From: Paramesorhizobium leguminum
GTDB taxonomy: Bacteria; Pseudomonadota; Alphaproteobacteria; Rhizobiales; Rhizobiaceae
Length of the DNA stretch: 64,000 nt
Direction: 5' to 3'
Assembly: GCF_003217235.1 (NCBI RefSeq)
Contig: NZ_QJTF01000013.1
Location: forward strand, 32,480 to 96,479
Shown here: in pieces, positions 6,598 to 15,015 of the stretch
Layout of the letters: the number at the start of each line of letters is the position of its first letter
Position numbering within the stretch: the stretch's first letter is position 1
Notes under the pieces: model-generated
The model's input: only the letters and a program-made list of their open reading frames with translations
Databases searched by the model: none
What the model was told of the DNA's origin: nothing
Made by a program: the position numbers and the translations under genes

Positions 6598-8130
6598 ATG
6601 GCGCGGGCTGCAATCGAACTCATCGGCATCGACAAGCGTTTCGGGTTGGTCCATGCCAACCGCGATATCAATTTGGCGATAGAACGGGGTACCATTCACG
6701 GCATCATCGGCGAGAACGGCGCGGGCAAGTCGACGCTGATGTCTATCCTCTACGGCTTCTATCAGGCCGATCGCGGCGAGATCCGCGTCAATGGCAAAAA
6801 GGTCGCCATCATCGATCCCAATGCGGCCATCGCCGCCGGCATCGGCATGGTGCACCAGCATTTCATGCTGGTGGAAAACTTCACTGTGCTGGAAAATATC
6901 ATGCTCGGCGTCGAGGGCGCGCCGCTGCTCTCCAAGGGCATCGCCAAAGTTCGCGCGACATTGCGACGGCTGGAGGAAGAATATGGCCTCGAAGTCGATC
7001 CCGACGCGCTGATCGAGGATTTGCCGCTTGGCCTGCAGCAGCGCGTGGAAATCCTGAAAGCACTCTATCGCGGCGCCGATATTCTGATCCTCGACGAGCC
7101 GACGGGCGTGCTCACCCCCGCGGAGGCCGACCATCTTTTCCGCATCTTGAGGAAACTCAAAGAGCAGGGAAAGACCATCGTCCTCATCACCCACAAGCTG
7201 CGTGAGATCAAGGCCGTCACCGATAACGTCTCGGTCATGAGGCAGGGGGAGATCGTCGCGACGCTGAAGACTAAGGATGCAAGCGTCGAGGAATTGGCGG
7301 AGCTGATGGTCGGAAGGCGTGTGCTCCTGCGTGTCGACAAAGGCGCGGCGAAGCCCGGCGAGGTCAAGCTTGCGGTCGAGAATTTGACCGTACGCGACAA
7401 CCGGGGGTGTGTCGTTGTCGAAAACGTCTCCTTCAATGTTCGCGCCGGCGAGATTGTCGGCATCGCCGGCGTGGCGGGCAATGGTCAGTCGGAGCTGATC
7501 GAGGCGATTGCCGGCATTCGCCGCGCGGTTTCGGGAAAGGTGACGCTCGATGGCCGGCCGGTCGATGTCACCGGCAGGGCCAACCCGGCGGAACTCAGGC
7601 AACGCGGGCTCGCTCATGTGCCGGAGGATCGGCACCACATGGGGCTGGTGCTTCCTTTCGAGGAAAGCGAGAACGCCATTCTCGGCTATCACGACGATCC
7701 GCGCTATCTCAAGGGGCCGTTCCTTGACATCGAGGCGATACGCGCGGACGCGCAGAAGAAGATCGCGCAATACGATATCCGCCCCGCCGACGCCCGCCTG
7801 AAGACCGCCAATTTTTCCGGCGGCAACCAGCAGAAAATCGTGCTCGCGCGTGAGATCGAGCGCGATCCATCAGTTCTCATCGTCGCCCAGCCGACACGCG
7901 GGGTCGATGTCGGCGCCATCGAGTTCATCCACCGCCGCATCATCGAGATGCGCGATGCCGGCAAGGCCGTGTTGCTCGTCTCCGTCGAATTGGATGAAAT
8001 CCGCTCGCTCTCCGACCGCATCCTGGTGATGTTCGCCGGCCGCATCGCCGGCGAATGCGGCCCAGAGGCAAGCGAAGGCGAAATCGGCCTGCTGATGGCG
8101 GGCGTGGAAAAGAAAGCGGCAGCGGAATGA
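6598..8130 (+). CDS. Nucleoside ABC transporter ATPase (two nucleotide-binding domains)
   Basis: A 510-residue protein with two fused ABC ATPase domains, as in YufO/NupA and sugar importers. Domain 1 has Walker A GENGAGKST near residues 38-46, the Q-loop MVHQHFMLVE and Walker B ILILDEPT. Domain 2 has the degenerate Walker A GVAGNGQSE, signature FSGGNQQK and AQPTRGVDVGA. This asymmetry is normal in the family. The start is uncertain: I use the ATG giving MARAAIELIGIDKRFG; an ATG at 6574 adds eight residues. The 3' end overlaps the hydrolase gene by 4 bp. It powers import through the two following permeases. Confidence 0.9.
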   Translation: MARAAIELIGIDKRFGLVHANRDINLAIERGTIHGIIGENGAGKSTLMSILYGFYQADRGEIRVNGKKVAIIDPNAAIAAGIGMVHQHFMLVENFTVLENIMLGVEGAPLLSKGIAKVRATLRRLEEEYGLEVDPDALIEDLPLGLQQRVEILKALYRGADILILDEPTGVLTPAEADHLFRILRKLKEQGKTIVLITHKLREIKAVTDNVSVMRQGEIVATLKTKDASVEELAELMVGRRVLLRVDKGAAKPGEVKLAVENLTVRDNRGCVVVENVSFNVRAGEIVGIAGVAGNGQSELIEAIAGIRRAVSGKVTLDGRPVDVTGRANPAELRQRGLAHVPEDRHHMGLVLPFEESENAILGYHDDPRYLKGPFLDIEAIRADAQKKIAQYDIRPADARLKTANFSGGNQQKIVLAREIERDPSVLIVAQPTRGVDVGAIEFIHRRIIEMRDAGKAVLLVSVELDEIRSLSDRILVMFAGRIAGECGPEASEGEIGLLMAGVEKKAAAE

Positions 8131-8681
8131 TTGCGACACAGGCACTCATGATTATCGATGTGCAGAATGCGATCGATGATCCGAAATGGGGCAGACGTGG
8201 CCAGCCCGGAGCAGAGGCGGCCATCGCGCAATTGCTCGCCGCGTGGCGCGAACGCCGCCTGCCGGTGATCCATATCCGCCACGATTCCACCGATCCGGAT
8301 TCGCCCTACCGTCCCGGCACCAGCGGCAATGAGTTCAAGGCGGAAGTAGCGCCGCAGCCGGGCGAGCCTGTTGTTGATAAACGCACCAACAATGCCTTCA
8401 TCGGCACCGATCTGATGGATGTGCTCGACGAGTTGCAAATCGGCAGCCTTGTCGTTACCGGCGTTCTCCTTGAAAACTCCGTCGATGCGACCGTGCGGAT
8501 GGCTGCCAATCTCGGCTTCGAGGTCACCATCGCCGAAGATGCGGTGGCAAGCGTCAACCGCACGGACCATAACGGCAAGACGTGGGCAGCCGAAGATGTC
8601 CATGCCCTCACCCTGTCCATCCTCGATGGCGAATACGCGCGTATCTCCAATTCAAAAGCCATTATCGAGGCCCTGCCATGA
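8127..8681 (+). CDS. Isochorismatase-like hydrolase lacking the usual cysteine
   Basis: A 184-residue isochorismatase-fold protein (ALMIIDVQNAIDD at the start, HIRHDSTDPDS, KRTNNAFIGTDL, MAANLGFEV). The aspartate after LMII and the lysine of VDKRT fit two of the three catalytic residues. The third position, usually cysteine in a C-V-x-x-T motif, reads LLENSVDATVRMA, so no thiol nucleophile is present. Isochorismatases proper also work without it, so activity is still possible. The gene overlaps both the ATPase and the permease gene by 4 bp, so it belongs to the transporter operon. The substrate is unknown, perhaps a nucleobase-derived amide. Confidence 0.82.
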   Translation: MIATQALMIIDVQNAIDDPKWGRRGQPGAEAAIAQLLAAWRERRLPVIHIRHDSTDPDSPYRPGTSGNEFKAEVAPQPGEPVVDKRTNNAFIGTDLMDVLDELQIGSLVVTGVLLENSVDATVRMAANLGFEVTIAEDAVASVNRTDHNGKTWAAEDVHALTLSILDGEYARISNSKAIIEALP

Positions 8682-9820
8682 GCCAACCTTTCGCCAAGCT
8701 CCCCGCCTGGGCGGATTACGGCCTGATCCCGCTCGTCAATCTGATCGTCGCCTTTCTCGTCGCGGGGCTGGTGGTTCTGCTCGTCGGGGAAAATCCGCTG
8801 CAGGCGGCGGTGCTGATGGTCAAGGGCGCGTTCGGCTCCGGACAGGGCATCGGTTATACGCTCTATTACGCCACGAACTTCATTTTCACCGGCCTTTGCG
8901 TGGCGGTAGCCTTCCATTGCGGCCTCTTCAATATCGGCGGTGAAGGGCAGGCCTATCTCGGCGGCCTGGGCGTCTCGCTGGTCTGTCTTGCCGTCGGCAA
9001 TCTCCTGCCATGGTGGCTGACCTTTCCGCTCGCCATTCTGGGCGCGGCGCTTGCGGGTGCGCTATGGGCGCTCATTCCGGCCTGGCTGCAGGCGCGGCGC
9101 GGCTCGCATATCGTCATCACCACCATCATGTTCAATTTCATCGCCGCCAGCCTCATGGTTTACCTGCTGGTCGGCGTCCTGAAACCCGCCGCGTCCCAAG
9201 CGCCGGAAACCGCCGTTTTCGGGCCGGGCGGGCAGTTGCCGCAATTGGGCTGGCTGTTGCAGATGTTTGGCCTCAAGGTCCGCTCCGCCCCATTCAATGT
9301 CTCGTTTCTGCTGGCGCTTCTCTCTGCCTTCCTCGTCTGGGTGCTGATCTGGCGCACGCGCCTTGGCTATGAAATCCGCACCTTGGGCCTAAGCCCCCGC
9401 GCCGCCGATTATGCCGGCATCAGCCAGACGAAAATAATCATCATCACCATGATGATTTCGGGCGCATTGGCAGGCATGATGGCGCTCAACCCGATCATGG
9501 GCGCGCAGCATCGCATGCAGCTTGATTTCGTCTCCGGCGCGGGCTTCGTCGGCATCGCCGTGGCGCTGATGGGCCGCTCGCATCCTCTGGGCATCGTGCT
9601 GGCGGCGATCCTTTTCGGCATGCTCTATCAGGGCGGCGCGGAAATCGCCTTCGACATGCCCAATATCTCGCGCGACATGATCGTCATCATTCAGGGCCTG
9701 GTGATCCTCTTCGCCGGCGCGCTTGAGCATATGTTCCGCCCGGCGCTCCAGCGCCTGTTCGGGCGCATTGCCGGGTCTGCCTTACGCGCCGCGCCCGTCA
9801 CCACCGGGGAGAGCCACTGA
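8678..9820 (+). CDS. Nucleoside ABC transporter permease 1
   Basis: A 380-residue inner-membrane permease of the BPD_transp_2 type (YufP/NupB-like). About eight to ten hydrophobic spans are visible, starting with LIPLVNLIVAFLVAGLVVLL. The family block FNIGGEGQAYLGG and the loop TRLGYEIRTLGLSPRAADYA, which faces the ATPase, are clear. It pairs with the next gene to form the channel. Start and stop overlap both neighbours (ATGA before, 1 bp after). Confidence 0.92.
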   Translation: MSQPFAKLPAWADYGLIPLVNLIVAFLVAGLVVLLVGENPLQAAVLMVKGAFGSGQGIGYTLYYATNFIFTGLCVAVAFHCGLFNIGGEGQAYLGGLGVSLVCLAVGNLLPWWLTFPLAILGAALAGALWALIPAWLQARRGSHIVITTIMFNFIAASLMVYLLVGVLKPAASQAPETAVFGPGGQLPQLGWLLQMFGLKVRSAPFNVSFLLALLSAFLVWVLIWRTRLGYEIRTLGLSPRAADYAGISQTKIIIITMMISGALAGMMALNPIMGAQHRMQLDFVSGAGFVGIAVALMGRSHPLGIVLAAILFGMLYQGGAEIAFDMPNISRDMIVIIQGLVILFAGALEHMFRPALQRLFGRIAGSALRAAPVTTGESH

Positions 9821-10791
9821 TGGACGCTTACGTCACGCTCATCCAGCTTCTGGATTCCACCATCCGCCTTTCCGTGCCGCTGCTCTTTGCCTGCCTCGCC
9901 GGGCTCTATTCCGAGCGGTCAGGCATTTTCGATATCGGCCTTGAAGGCAAGATGCTGGCCGGCGCTTTCGCCGCCGGCACCGCCGCCTATCTCACGGACT
10001 CGGCAATGGCGGGCCTTCTCGCCGCCGTTCTGGTTTCGGTGCTGCTGGGGCTGGTGCACGGCTTCGCCTCGATCACCCATCGCGGCAACCAGATCGTCTC
10101 CGGCGTCGCCATCAATTTCATTGCGGCGGGCACCACGGTCATCTTGGGTCAAGCCTGGTTCCGGCAAGGCGGGCGCACGCCGTCGCTGCCTGCAGCTGCG
10201 CGTTTCGGCGATCTGCAATTGCCCGGCGCGGAGGCCTTGAGGGATGTACCGGTCATCGGCTATATCTATTCCGAGCTCATCTCCGGCCATTCCATCCTGG
10301 TCTATCTCGCCTTCCTCATGGTGCCGTTCACCTGGTGGGTGCTCCAGCGCACACGCTTCGGCCTTCGCTTGAGGGCGGTGGGTGAAAACCCGGCGGCGGT
10401 GGATACGGCGGGTATCTCCGTCCCATGGCTGCGTTATCGGGCCGTGATCTGCTGCGGCATCCTCTGCGGCTTGGCAGGGAGCTACCTTGCCCAGGCGCAA
10501 GGCGCGGGCTTCGTCAAGGACATGACGGCCGGCAAGGGCTATATCGCGCTCGCGGCGCTGATCTTCGCCAAATGGCGTCCGGTCAACGCCATGTTCGCCT
10601 GCCTGCTGTTCGGCTTCCTCGATGCGCTGGCGATCCGCATGCAGGGTCACCCGCTGCCGTTGATTGGCGAGGTGCCGGTGCAGTTCATGCAGGCGCTGCC
10701 CTATGTGCTCACCGTCGTCCTGCTCGCGGGCTTCATCGGCAAGGCCATCCCCCCAAGGGCGGGCGGGGTACCCTATGTCAAGGAACGCTAA
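9820..10791 (+). CDS. Nucleoside ABC transporter permease 2
   Basis: A 323-residue permease of the same superfamily (YufQ/NupC-like), with about eight spans. It has the paralogous block SGIFDIGLEGKMLAGAF and the coupling loop TRFGLRLRAVGENPAAVDTA. It shares one base with the upstream permease stop. With the upstream permease, the double ATPase and the BMP binding protein it makes a complete importer. The following cytidine deaminase gene starts 20 bp on and is probably in the same transcript. Confidence 0.92.
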   Translation: MDAYVTLIQLLDSTIRLSVPLLFACLAGLYSERSGIFDIGLEGKMLAGAFAAGTAAYLTDSAMAGLLAAVLVSVLLGLVHGFASITHRGNQIVSGVAINFIAAGTTVILGQAWFRQGGRTPSLPAAARFGDLQLPGAEALRDVPVIGYIYSELISGHSILVYLAFLMVPFTWWVLQRTRFGLRLRAVGENPAAVDTAGISVPWLRYRAVICCGILCGLAGSYLAQAQGAGFVKDMTAGKGYIALAALIFAKWRPVNAMFACLLFGFLDALAIRMQGHPLPLIGEVPVQFMQALPYVLTVVLLAGFIGKAIPPRAGGVPYVKER

Positions 10792-10811
10792 CCATATCGA
10801 GGGGAAAGCCC

Positions 10812-11207
10812 ATGTCCAAGGACTTGTTTGATGCGGCCCATGCCGCAATGCAGAAATGCCATGCGCCTTATTCGAAATTTCCGGTGGGCGCGGCATTGCG
10901 CACAAGGGACGGGCGCATCTATGCTGGCTGCAATGTCGAAGTGATTTCTTTCCCGGAAGGCTGGTGCGCGGAGACGACCGCGCTTGGCGCTTTCGTCATG
11001 GGAGGGGGTGGGGAAATTTCCGAAATTCTCGTCCTCGCCGAGAAGCTTGAGAAATGCCCGCCTTGCGGCGGCTGCCGCCAGCGTCTGGCCGAATTCGCCG
11101 GGCCGGAAACGCCGCTGCATTTGTGTGACAACACCGGCGTGATGGAAACCGTGCTGCTGGGCGACCTGCTCCCGCGCGGCTTCAAGACGGATGTGATTGG
11201 GGGATAG
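10812..11207 (+). CDS. cdd: Cytidine deaminase
   Basis: A 131-residue zinc enzyme converting cytidine and deoxycytidine to uridine and deoxyuridine. It is of the short tetrameric type. The catalytic motif is WCAET with Cys52 and Glu54, and the other zinc ligands are Cys85 and Cys88 in KCPPCGGCRQ. AGCNVEV binds the nucleoside. GAGGGGAAAG gives a good ribosome-binding site. Placement directly after a nucleoside importer supports a salvage role. Confidence 0.95.
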   Translation: MSKDLFDAAHAAMQKCHAPYSKFPVGAALRTRDGRIYAGCNVEVISFPEGWCAETTALGAFVMGGGGEISEILVLAEKLEKCPPCGGCRQRLAEFAGPETPLHLCDNTGVMETVLLGDLLPRGFKTDVIGG

Positions 11208-11238
11208 AGGAATTTTTGTTTTGATGGAAACGCTGTTC

Positions 11239-11397
11239 ACCCCCCTCTGCCCTACCGGGCATCTCCCCCTCAAGGGGGGAGATTACGCCCTCATTAACGT
11301 GCGGCGCCAATCGCCAACATTGCAGAATAAAGGCGGATGGCGGTGTCAGCCAATCTCCCCCCTTGAGGGGGAGATGCCCGGCAGGGCAGAGGGGGGT
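11239..11397. repeat. ~157-bp inverted-repeat element, copy 2 of 5
   Basis: This copy is in forward orientation, with ACCCCCCTCTGCCCTACC at the left end and its complement at the right. It fills the whole gap between cdd and the purine nucleoside phosphorylase gene, ending 8 bp before the latter's start. A transcript through it would form a hairpin of about 45 bp directly before the start codon. Confidence 0.9.
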
Positions 11398-11405
11398 GTT
11401 TCAAA

Positions 11406-12209
11406 ATGAACGAAGCAGCAAACCTGATCGCCGCACGGCTCGAAGAGACCAAGCTCGCTCCAAAAGTCGCCATCGTGCTCGGTTCCGGCCTCGGTCCCCT
11501 CGTGGATAGCATCGAGGATGCGGTGCGCTTCTCCTATGCCGATCTGCCCGGCTTTCCGCCAAGCGGTGTTTCCGGCCATGCGGGCGAGCTGGTGGCCGGG
11601 CGGCTTTCGGGCAAGCCGGTGCTCGTTCTCTCTGGCCGGGCGCACTATTACGAGCATGGCAATGCCGCCGCCATGCGTCCCGTTCTGGAGACGCTTAAAA
11701 GCCTTGGCATCGACACGCTGATCCTCACCAATGCCGCAGGCTCGGTGCGTGAAGATCTGGCGCCCGGCAGCGTCATGCTGATCGATGATCATATCAACTA
11801 TTCCGGTCTCAACCCGCTCATCGGCGAGCCCTCCGATGCGCGTTTCGTCGGCATGACGTCCGCCTATGATTCCGGTCTCAAACAGGCTTTCGAAGCCGCC
11901 GCCCTCAAGGCCGGCGAGGCGTTGCCGCGCGGCGTCTATATGTGGTTCTCCGGCCCGTCTTTTGAGACGCCGGCGGAAATCCGCATGGCGCGGGTTCTGG
12001 GCGCGGATGCGGTGGGCATGTCCACCGTGCCGGAAGTCATCCTCGCCCGTTTTCTGGGTCTGCGTATTGCCGCCTGCTCGGTCATCACCAATTTCGGCGC
12101 GGGTATGACCGGAGCGGAACTGTCGCATCAGGAAACCAAGGACATGGCGCCCATCGGCGGTCGCCGCTTGCAGGCTATCTTAAAAAATCTGGTGGGAGAA
12201 ATCGCATGA
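11406..12209 (+). CDS. Purine nucleoside phosphorylase (trimeric, PNP class I)
   Basis: A 267-residue enzyme splitting purine nucleosides with phosphate into base and (deoxy)ribose-1-phosphate. The phosphate-binding start VAIVLGSGLGPL, the block LSGRAHYYEHG, TNAAGSV, and the late motif GPSFETPAEIR with VGMSTVPE and NFGAGM all fit the PunA/DeoD-II group. There is no good Shine-Dalgarno sequence: the palindromic element reaches to 8 bp before the ATG. The stop overlaps the deoC start by 4 bp. Confidence 0.93.
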   Translation: MNEAANLIAARLEETKLAPKVAIVLGSGLGPLVDSIEDAVRFSYADLPGFPPSGVSGHAGELVAGRLSGKPVLVLSGRAHYYEHGNAAAMRPVLETLKSLGIDTLILTNAAGSVREDLAPGSVMLIDDHINYSGLNPLIGEPSDARFVGMTSAYDSGLKQAFEAAALKAGEALPRGVYMWFSGPSFETPAEIRMARVLGADAVGMSTVPEVILARFLGLRIAACSVITNFGAGMTGAELSHQETKDMAPIGGRRLQAILKNLVGEIA

Positions 12210-12976
12210 CCGCAGACGACCGCAGATCGCTGGCGCTTCGCGTGCTGTCCTTGATCGACCTGACCGACCTTGACGACAATTCCACGGCGCAAGGCGTGGC
12301 AGAACTGAGCGCCCGCGCGATAACCCCGCATGGCCATACGGCGGCGATCTGCATATGGCCCCGTTTCATCGAGACGGCAAAGGCGCTTCTGCACGGAACC
12401 GGGGTGCGGGTCGCGACGGTCGTCAATTTCCCCCATGGCGGCACCGATATCGATGGCGTGCTGGCCGAGACGCGGCGGGCAATAAGCGATGGCGCCGACG
12501 AGATCGATCTCGTTCTGCCCTATCGCGATTTCGCCGCCAATGGCGCGGCCCTTTCCCGGCAGATGATCGGCTCCGTGAAAAAGCTCTGCGGCCGCAAGGT
12601 GAAGCTCAAGGTCATTCTGGAGACAGGCAAGCTCGCCGATGAAGCCGCAATCGAGTCCGCTTCGGAAGTGGCGCTGGAAGAGGGCGCGGACTTCATCAAG
12701 ACCTCGACCGGCAAGGTGGAAATCAATGCCACGCCGGCGGCGTTGCGCATCATGCTGGAAGCGATCCGCGAGTCGGGCAGCGCAGCCGGGGTGAAGCCCG
12801 CCGGCGGCATCCGCACGCTCGACGATGCCGCGCAATATCTCGATTTCGCCGATGCGATCATGGGCGAAGGCTGGGTAAAACCGGAAACCTTCCGCTTCGG
12901 CGCGTCAAAGCTTCTCGACGATGTGCTTGGCCAGCTGGGCAGCGGCGCGAGCAGCACGGCGTCATCGGGCTATTGA
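12206..12976 (+). CDS. deoC: Deoxyribose-phosphate aldolase
   Basis: A 256-residue class I aldolase that splits 2-deoxyribose-5-phosphate into glyceraldehyde-3-phosphate and acetaldehyde. The Schiff-base lysine is Lys165 in FIKTSTGK. Asp101 in ADEIDLVLPYRDF and the second lysine in GVKPAGGIRT complete the site. It overlaps the phosphorylase gene by 4 bp and is followed at once by deoA, giving a coupled deoxynucleoside degradation unit. Confidence 0.95.
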   Translation: MTADDRRSLALRVLSLIDLTDLDDNSTAQGVAELSARAITPHGHTAAICIWPRFIETAKALLHGTGVRVATVVNFPHGGTDIDGVLAETRRAISDGADEIDLVLPYRDFAANGAALSRQMIGSVKKLCGRKVKLKVILETGKLADEAAIESASEVALEEGADFIKTSTGKVEINATPAALRIMLEAIRESGSAAGVKPAGGIRTLDDAAQYLDFADAIMGEGWVKPETFRFGASKLLDDVLGQLGSGASSTASSGY

Positions 12977-12981
12977 TCCCC

Positions 12982-14295
12982 ATGCTGCCGCAAGAAATCA
13001 TCCGCGCCAAGCGCGACGGAAAGGTGCTGCATCCAGACCAGATCGCCTTTTTCGCCAGAAGCATCGCCACCGGCGCTGTCAGTGAAGGCCAGATAGCCGC
13101 CTTCGCCATGGCGGTCTTCTTCAACGGCATGAGCCGCGATGAGGCGGTAGGGCTGACGCTCGCCATGCGCGATTCCGGCGATGTGCTCGATTGGTCGTCG
13201 CTCGATGGCCCGGTGGTGGACAAGCATTCGACCGGCGGCGTCGGCGACAATGTCTCGCTGATGCTGGCACCCATCGTCGCCGCCTGTGGCGCCTATGTGC
13301 CGATGATTTCCGGTCGCGGTCTCGGCCATACCGGCGGCACACTCGACAAGATGGATGCGATTCCCGGCTATATCAGCCAGCCCGACAAGGCGCGCTTCGA
13401 GACGACGGTGCGCGAGGCCGGCTGCGCCATCATCGGCCAGACCGCCGATCTGGCGCCCGCCGACAAGCGCTTCTATGCGATCCGCGACGTGACGGCGACG
13501 GTCGAATCCATCCCGCTCATCACCGCCTCGATTCTGTCGAAGAAGCTCGCCGCCGGTTTACAAGGGCTGGTGCTGGACGTGAAATTCGGCAATGGCGCGT
13601 TTATGACGAAAAGCCGCGATGCGACGGCGCTTGCCGAAAGCCTCGTCGCGGTCGCCAATGGTGCGGGCCTTCCCACCACGGCGCTCCTCACCGACATGGA
13701 CCAGCCCCTGGCGCTCGCCGCGGGCAATGCCGTCGAGGTTAAGAATGCCGTCGACTTCCTCACCGGCGACCGGCGCGATGCGCGGCTCCTTGAGGTGACG
13801 CTGGCGCTCGCCGCCGAAATGCTCGTCACCGCCCGCTTGGCGCAAACGCCGCGTGAAGCGATGGAACAGGCGCAAGCAGCGCTGACAAGTGGCAAGGCGG
13901 CTGAAACATTCGGGCGGATGGTGGCGCTTCTCGGCGGACCCAGCGATTTCATATCGCGCCCCGCGCATTATCTCCCCGCCGCGCCTGTTATCCGCCAAGT
14001 GCCGTCGCCGCAAAAGGGCTTTGTCGGCTCCATTGAAACCCGCGCGCTGGGCTTGGCCGTCGTCGCGTTTGGAGGCGGACGCACGCGCCCCGAGGATAAG
14101 ATCGATCACGCAGTCGGCCTCACCGCCCTGCAGCCGATTGGCGCTGAAATGAACGCGGGCGACCCGCTCGCGATGGTCCACGCCCGCGACGAGGCGGCAG
14201 CGGAGGCGGCGGTTCGCGCTGTCCAGGCCGCCTACGGTTTCGTGCCATTACGCCCGCGCGCCAGTCATCCGGTCAAGCGCCGGATTGCAGGATAA
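12982..14295 (+). CDS. deoA: Thymidine phosphorylase
   Basis: A 437-residue enzyme releasing thymine and deoxyribose-1-phosphate from thymidine. The phosphate-binding signature KHSTGGVGDNVSL and the motif SGRGLGHTGGTLDKMDAIPG are intact, and the C-terminal domain ends in HPVKRRIAG. I chose the ATG 5 bp after the deoC stop (MLPQEIIRAKRDG); a TTG at 12973 overlapping that stop is possible. A decayed copy of its last 50 codons lies 180 bp downstream. Confidence 0.95.
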   Translation: MLPQEIIRAKRDGKVLHPDQIAFFARSIATGAVSEGQIAAFAMAVFFNGMSRDEAVGLTLAMRDSGDVLDWSSLDGPVVDKHSTGGVGDNVSLMLAPIVAACGAYVPMISGRGLGHTGGTLDKMDAIPGYISQPDKARFETTVREAGCAIIGQTADLAPADKRFYAIRDVTATVESIPLITASILSKKLAAGLQGLVLDVKFGNGAFMTKSRDATALAESLVAVANGAGLPTTALLTDMDQPLALAAGNAVEVKNAVDFLTGDRRDARLLEVTLALAAEMLVTARLAQTPREAMEQAQAALTSGKAAETFGRMVALLGGPSDFISRPAHYLPAAPVIRQVPSPQKGFVGSIETRALGLAVVAFGGGRTRPEDKIDHAVGLTALQPIGAEMNAGDPLAMVHARDEAAAEAAVRAVQAAYGFVPLRPRASHPVKRRIAG

Positions 14296-14310
14296 AGAAT
14301 AGAATTTTAT

Positions 14311-14463
14311 GTGCTGGCCCTGCCCACGGAAGGAAAGGCGCTGGCGAAAAGTCTCGGCGCGAAATTTGTCGAAATCCCCGGCGGCCACGGCAGCCCAATC
14401 GAGCAGCCGCAGCGCCTTGCGCGGATTCTTACGGCGTTTCTGCAGAACGCGTCGAGCGGATAG
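14311..14463 (+). pseudogene. C-terminal remnant, alpha/beta-hydrolase-like
   Basis: An open stretch of 50 codons ends at 14463 and reads KALAKSLGAKFVEIPGGHG, then PIEQPQRLARILTAFLQ. This resembles the catalytic-histidine end of alpha/beta hydrolases (GGHG followed by a C-terminal helix). No start codon with a ribosome-binding site and no nucleophile elbow are present. It is best read as the tail of a deleted gene. Confidence 0.45.
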
Positions 14464-14477
14464 CTGGTTATATCAGG

Positions 14478-14623
14478 CGGATCGGCGCGGAGATGGACGT
14501 GGGTGATCCGCCAGCGTTTGTCCAGGCCCGCAACGAGGCGGCGGGTGGGTGGTCCAGGCCGCTTGCGGCTTTACCCAACTCAAACCCTGCGCCATCTGCC
14601 CGGTCAAGCGCCGCATCGCGGGG
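14478..14623 (+). pseudogene. Decayed duplicate of the deoA 3' end
   Basis: Read in two frames, this matches the end of DeoA. The first frame gives RIGAEMDVGDPPAFVQARNE against PIGAEMNAGDPLAMVHARDE. After a shift near 14541-14552, the second gives VVQAACGFTQLKPCAICPV and KRRIAG against AVQAAYGFVPLRPRASHPV and KRRIAG. It is too diverged to be a recent copy. Together with the preceding remnant it fills the 370-bp gap before the next gene. Confidence 0.7.
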
Positions 14624-14663
14624 GTGACATTCTTGCCGGTTTGGAGAATATGCGAAAAACGCC

Positions 14664-14909
14664 TTACATCACATAGGCGGCAATCGAAGCGCCTGTCAGC
14701 ACGACCGCCAATGCAATCATGATGCCATAAAAGCGCGGCCGGTCGAACAGCACCGCGAAAGCAGAGAACCATGCAACGATGGCCGCGCCGAGCGCGAAGA
14801 GGAACCCGGGCTTGTCGCCGATCGTGATGTTGACGGCCATCAGTCCGCCGATGATGAGCGCGCCGAATACAATCAGCAGCCCGGTGGCGTATCTTTCGTA
14901 ATCGTCCAT
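14664..14909 (-). CDS. Small membrane protein, unknown function
   Basis: An 81-residue protein with three hydrophobic spans (TGLLIVFGALIIGGLMAV, FLFALGAAIVAWFSAFAVL, GIMIALAVVLTGASIAAYVM). The start is the second of two close ATGs (MDDYERYATG), because GAGGA is 6 bp from it but only 1 bp from the first. No family is recognised. It stands alone, opposite to deoA and ogt. Confidence 0.65.
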   Translation of the reverse strand: MDDYERYATGLLIVFGALIIGGLMAVNITIGDKPGFLFALGAAIVAWFSAFAVLFDRPRFYGIMIALAVVLTGASIAAYVM

Positions 14910-15015
14910 TTGCATTCCTCGATCAGGCGCGGATGCCCTTATTATTCGCTTCTAGGCATAACATATTATCCCTCGTCTCCAACAGCAAATCAGGATTTCG
15001 GATAGGATCAACGCC

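Noticed and set aside
14311..14463. Real small protein gene behind deoA
   Set aside because: It has no start with a ribosome-binding site and looks like the tail of a hydrolase; kept as a remnant.
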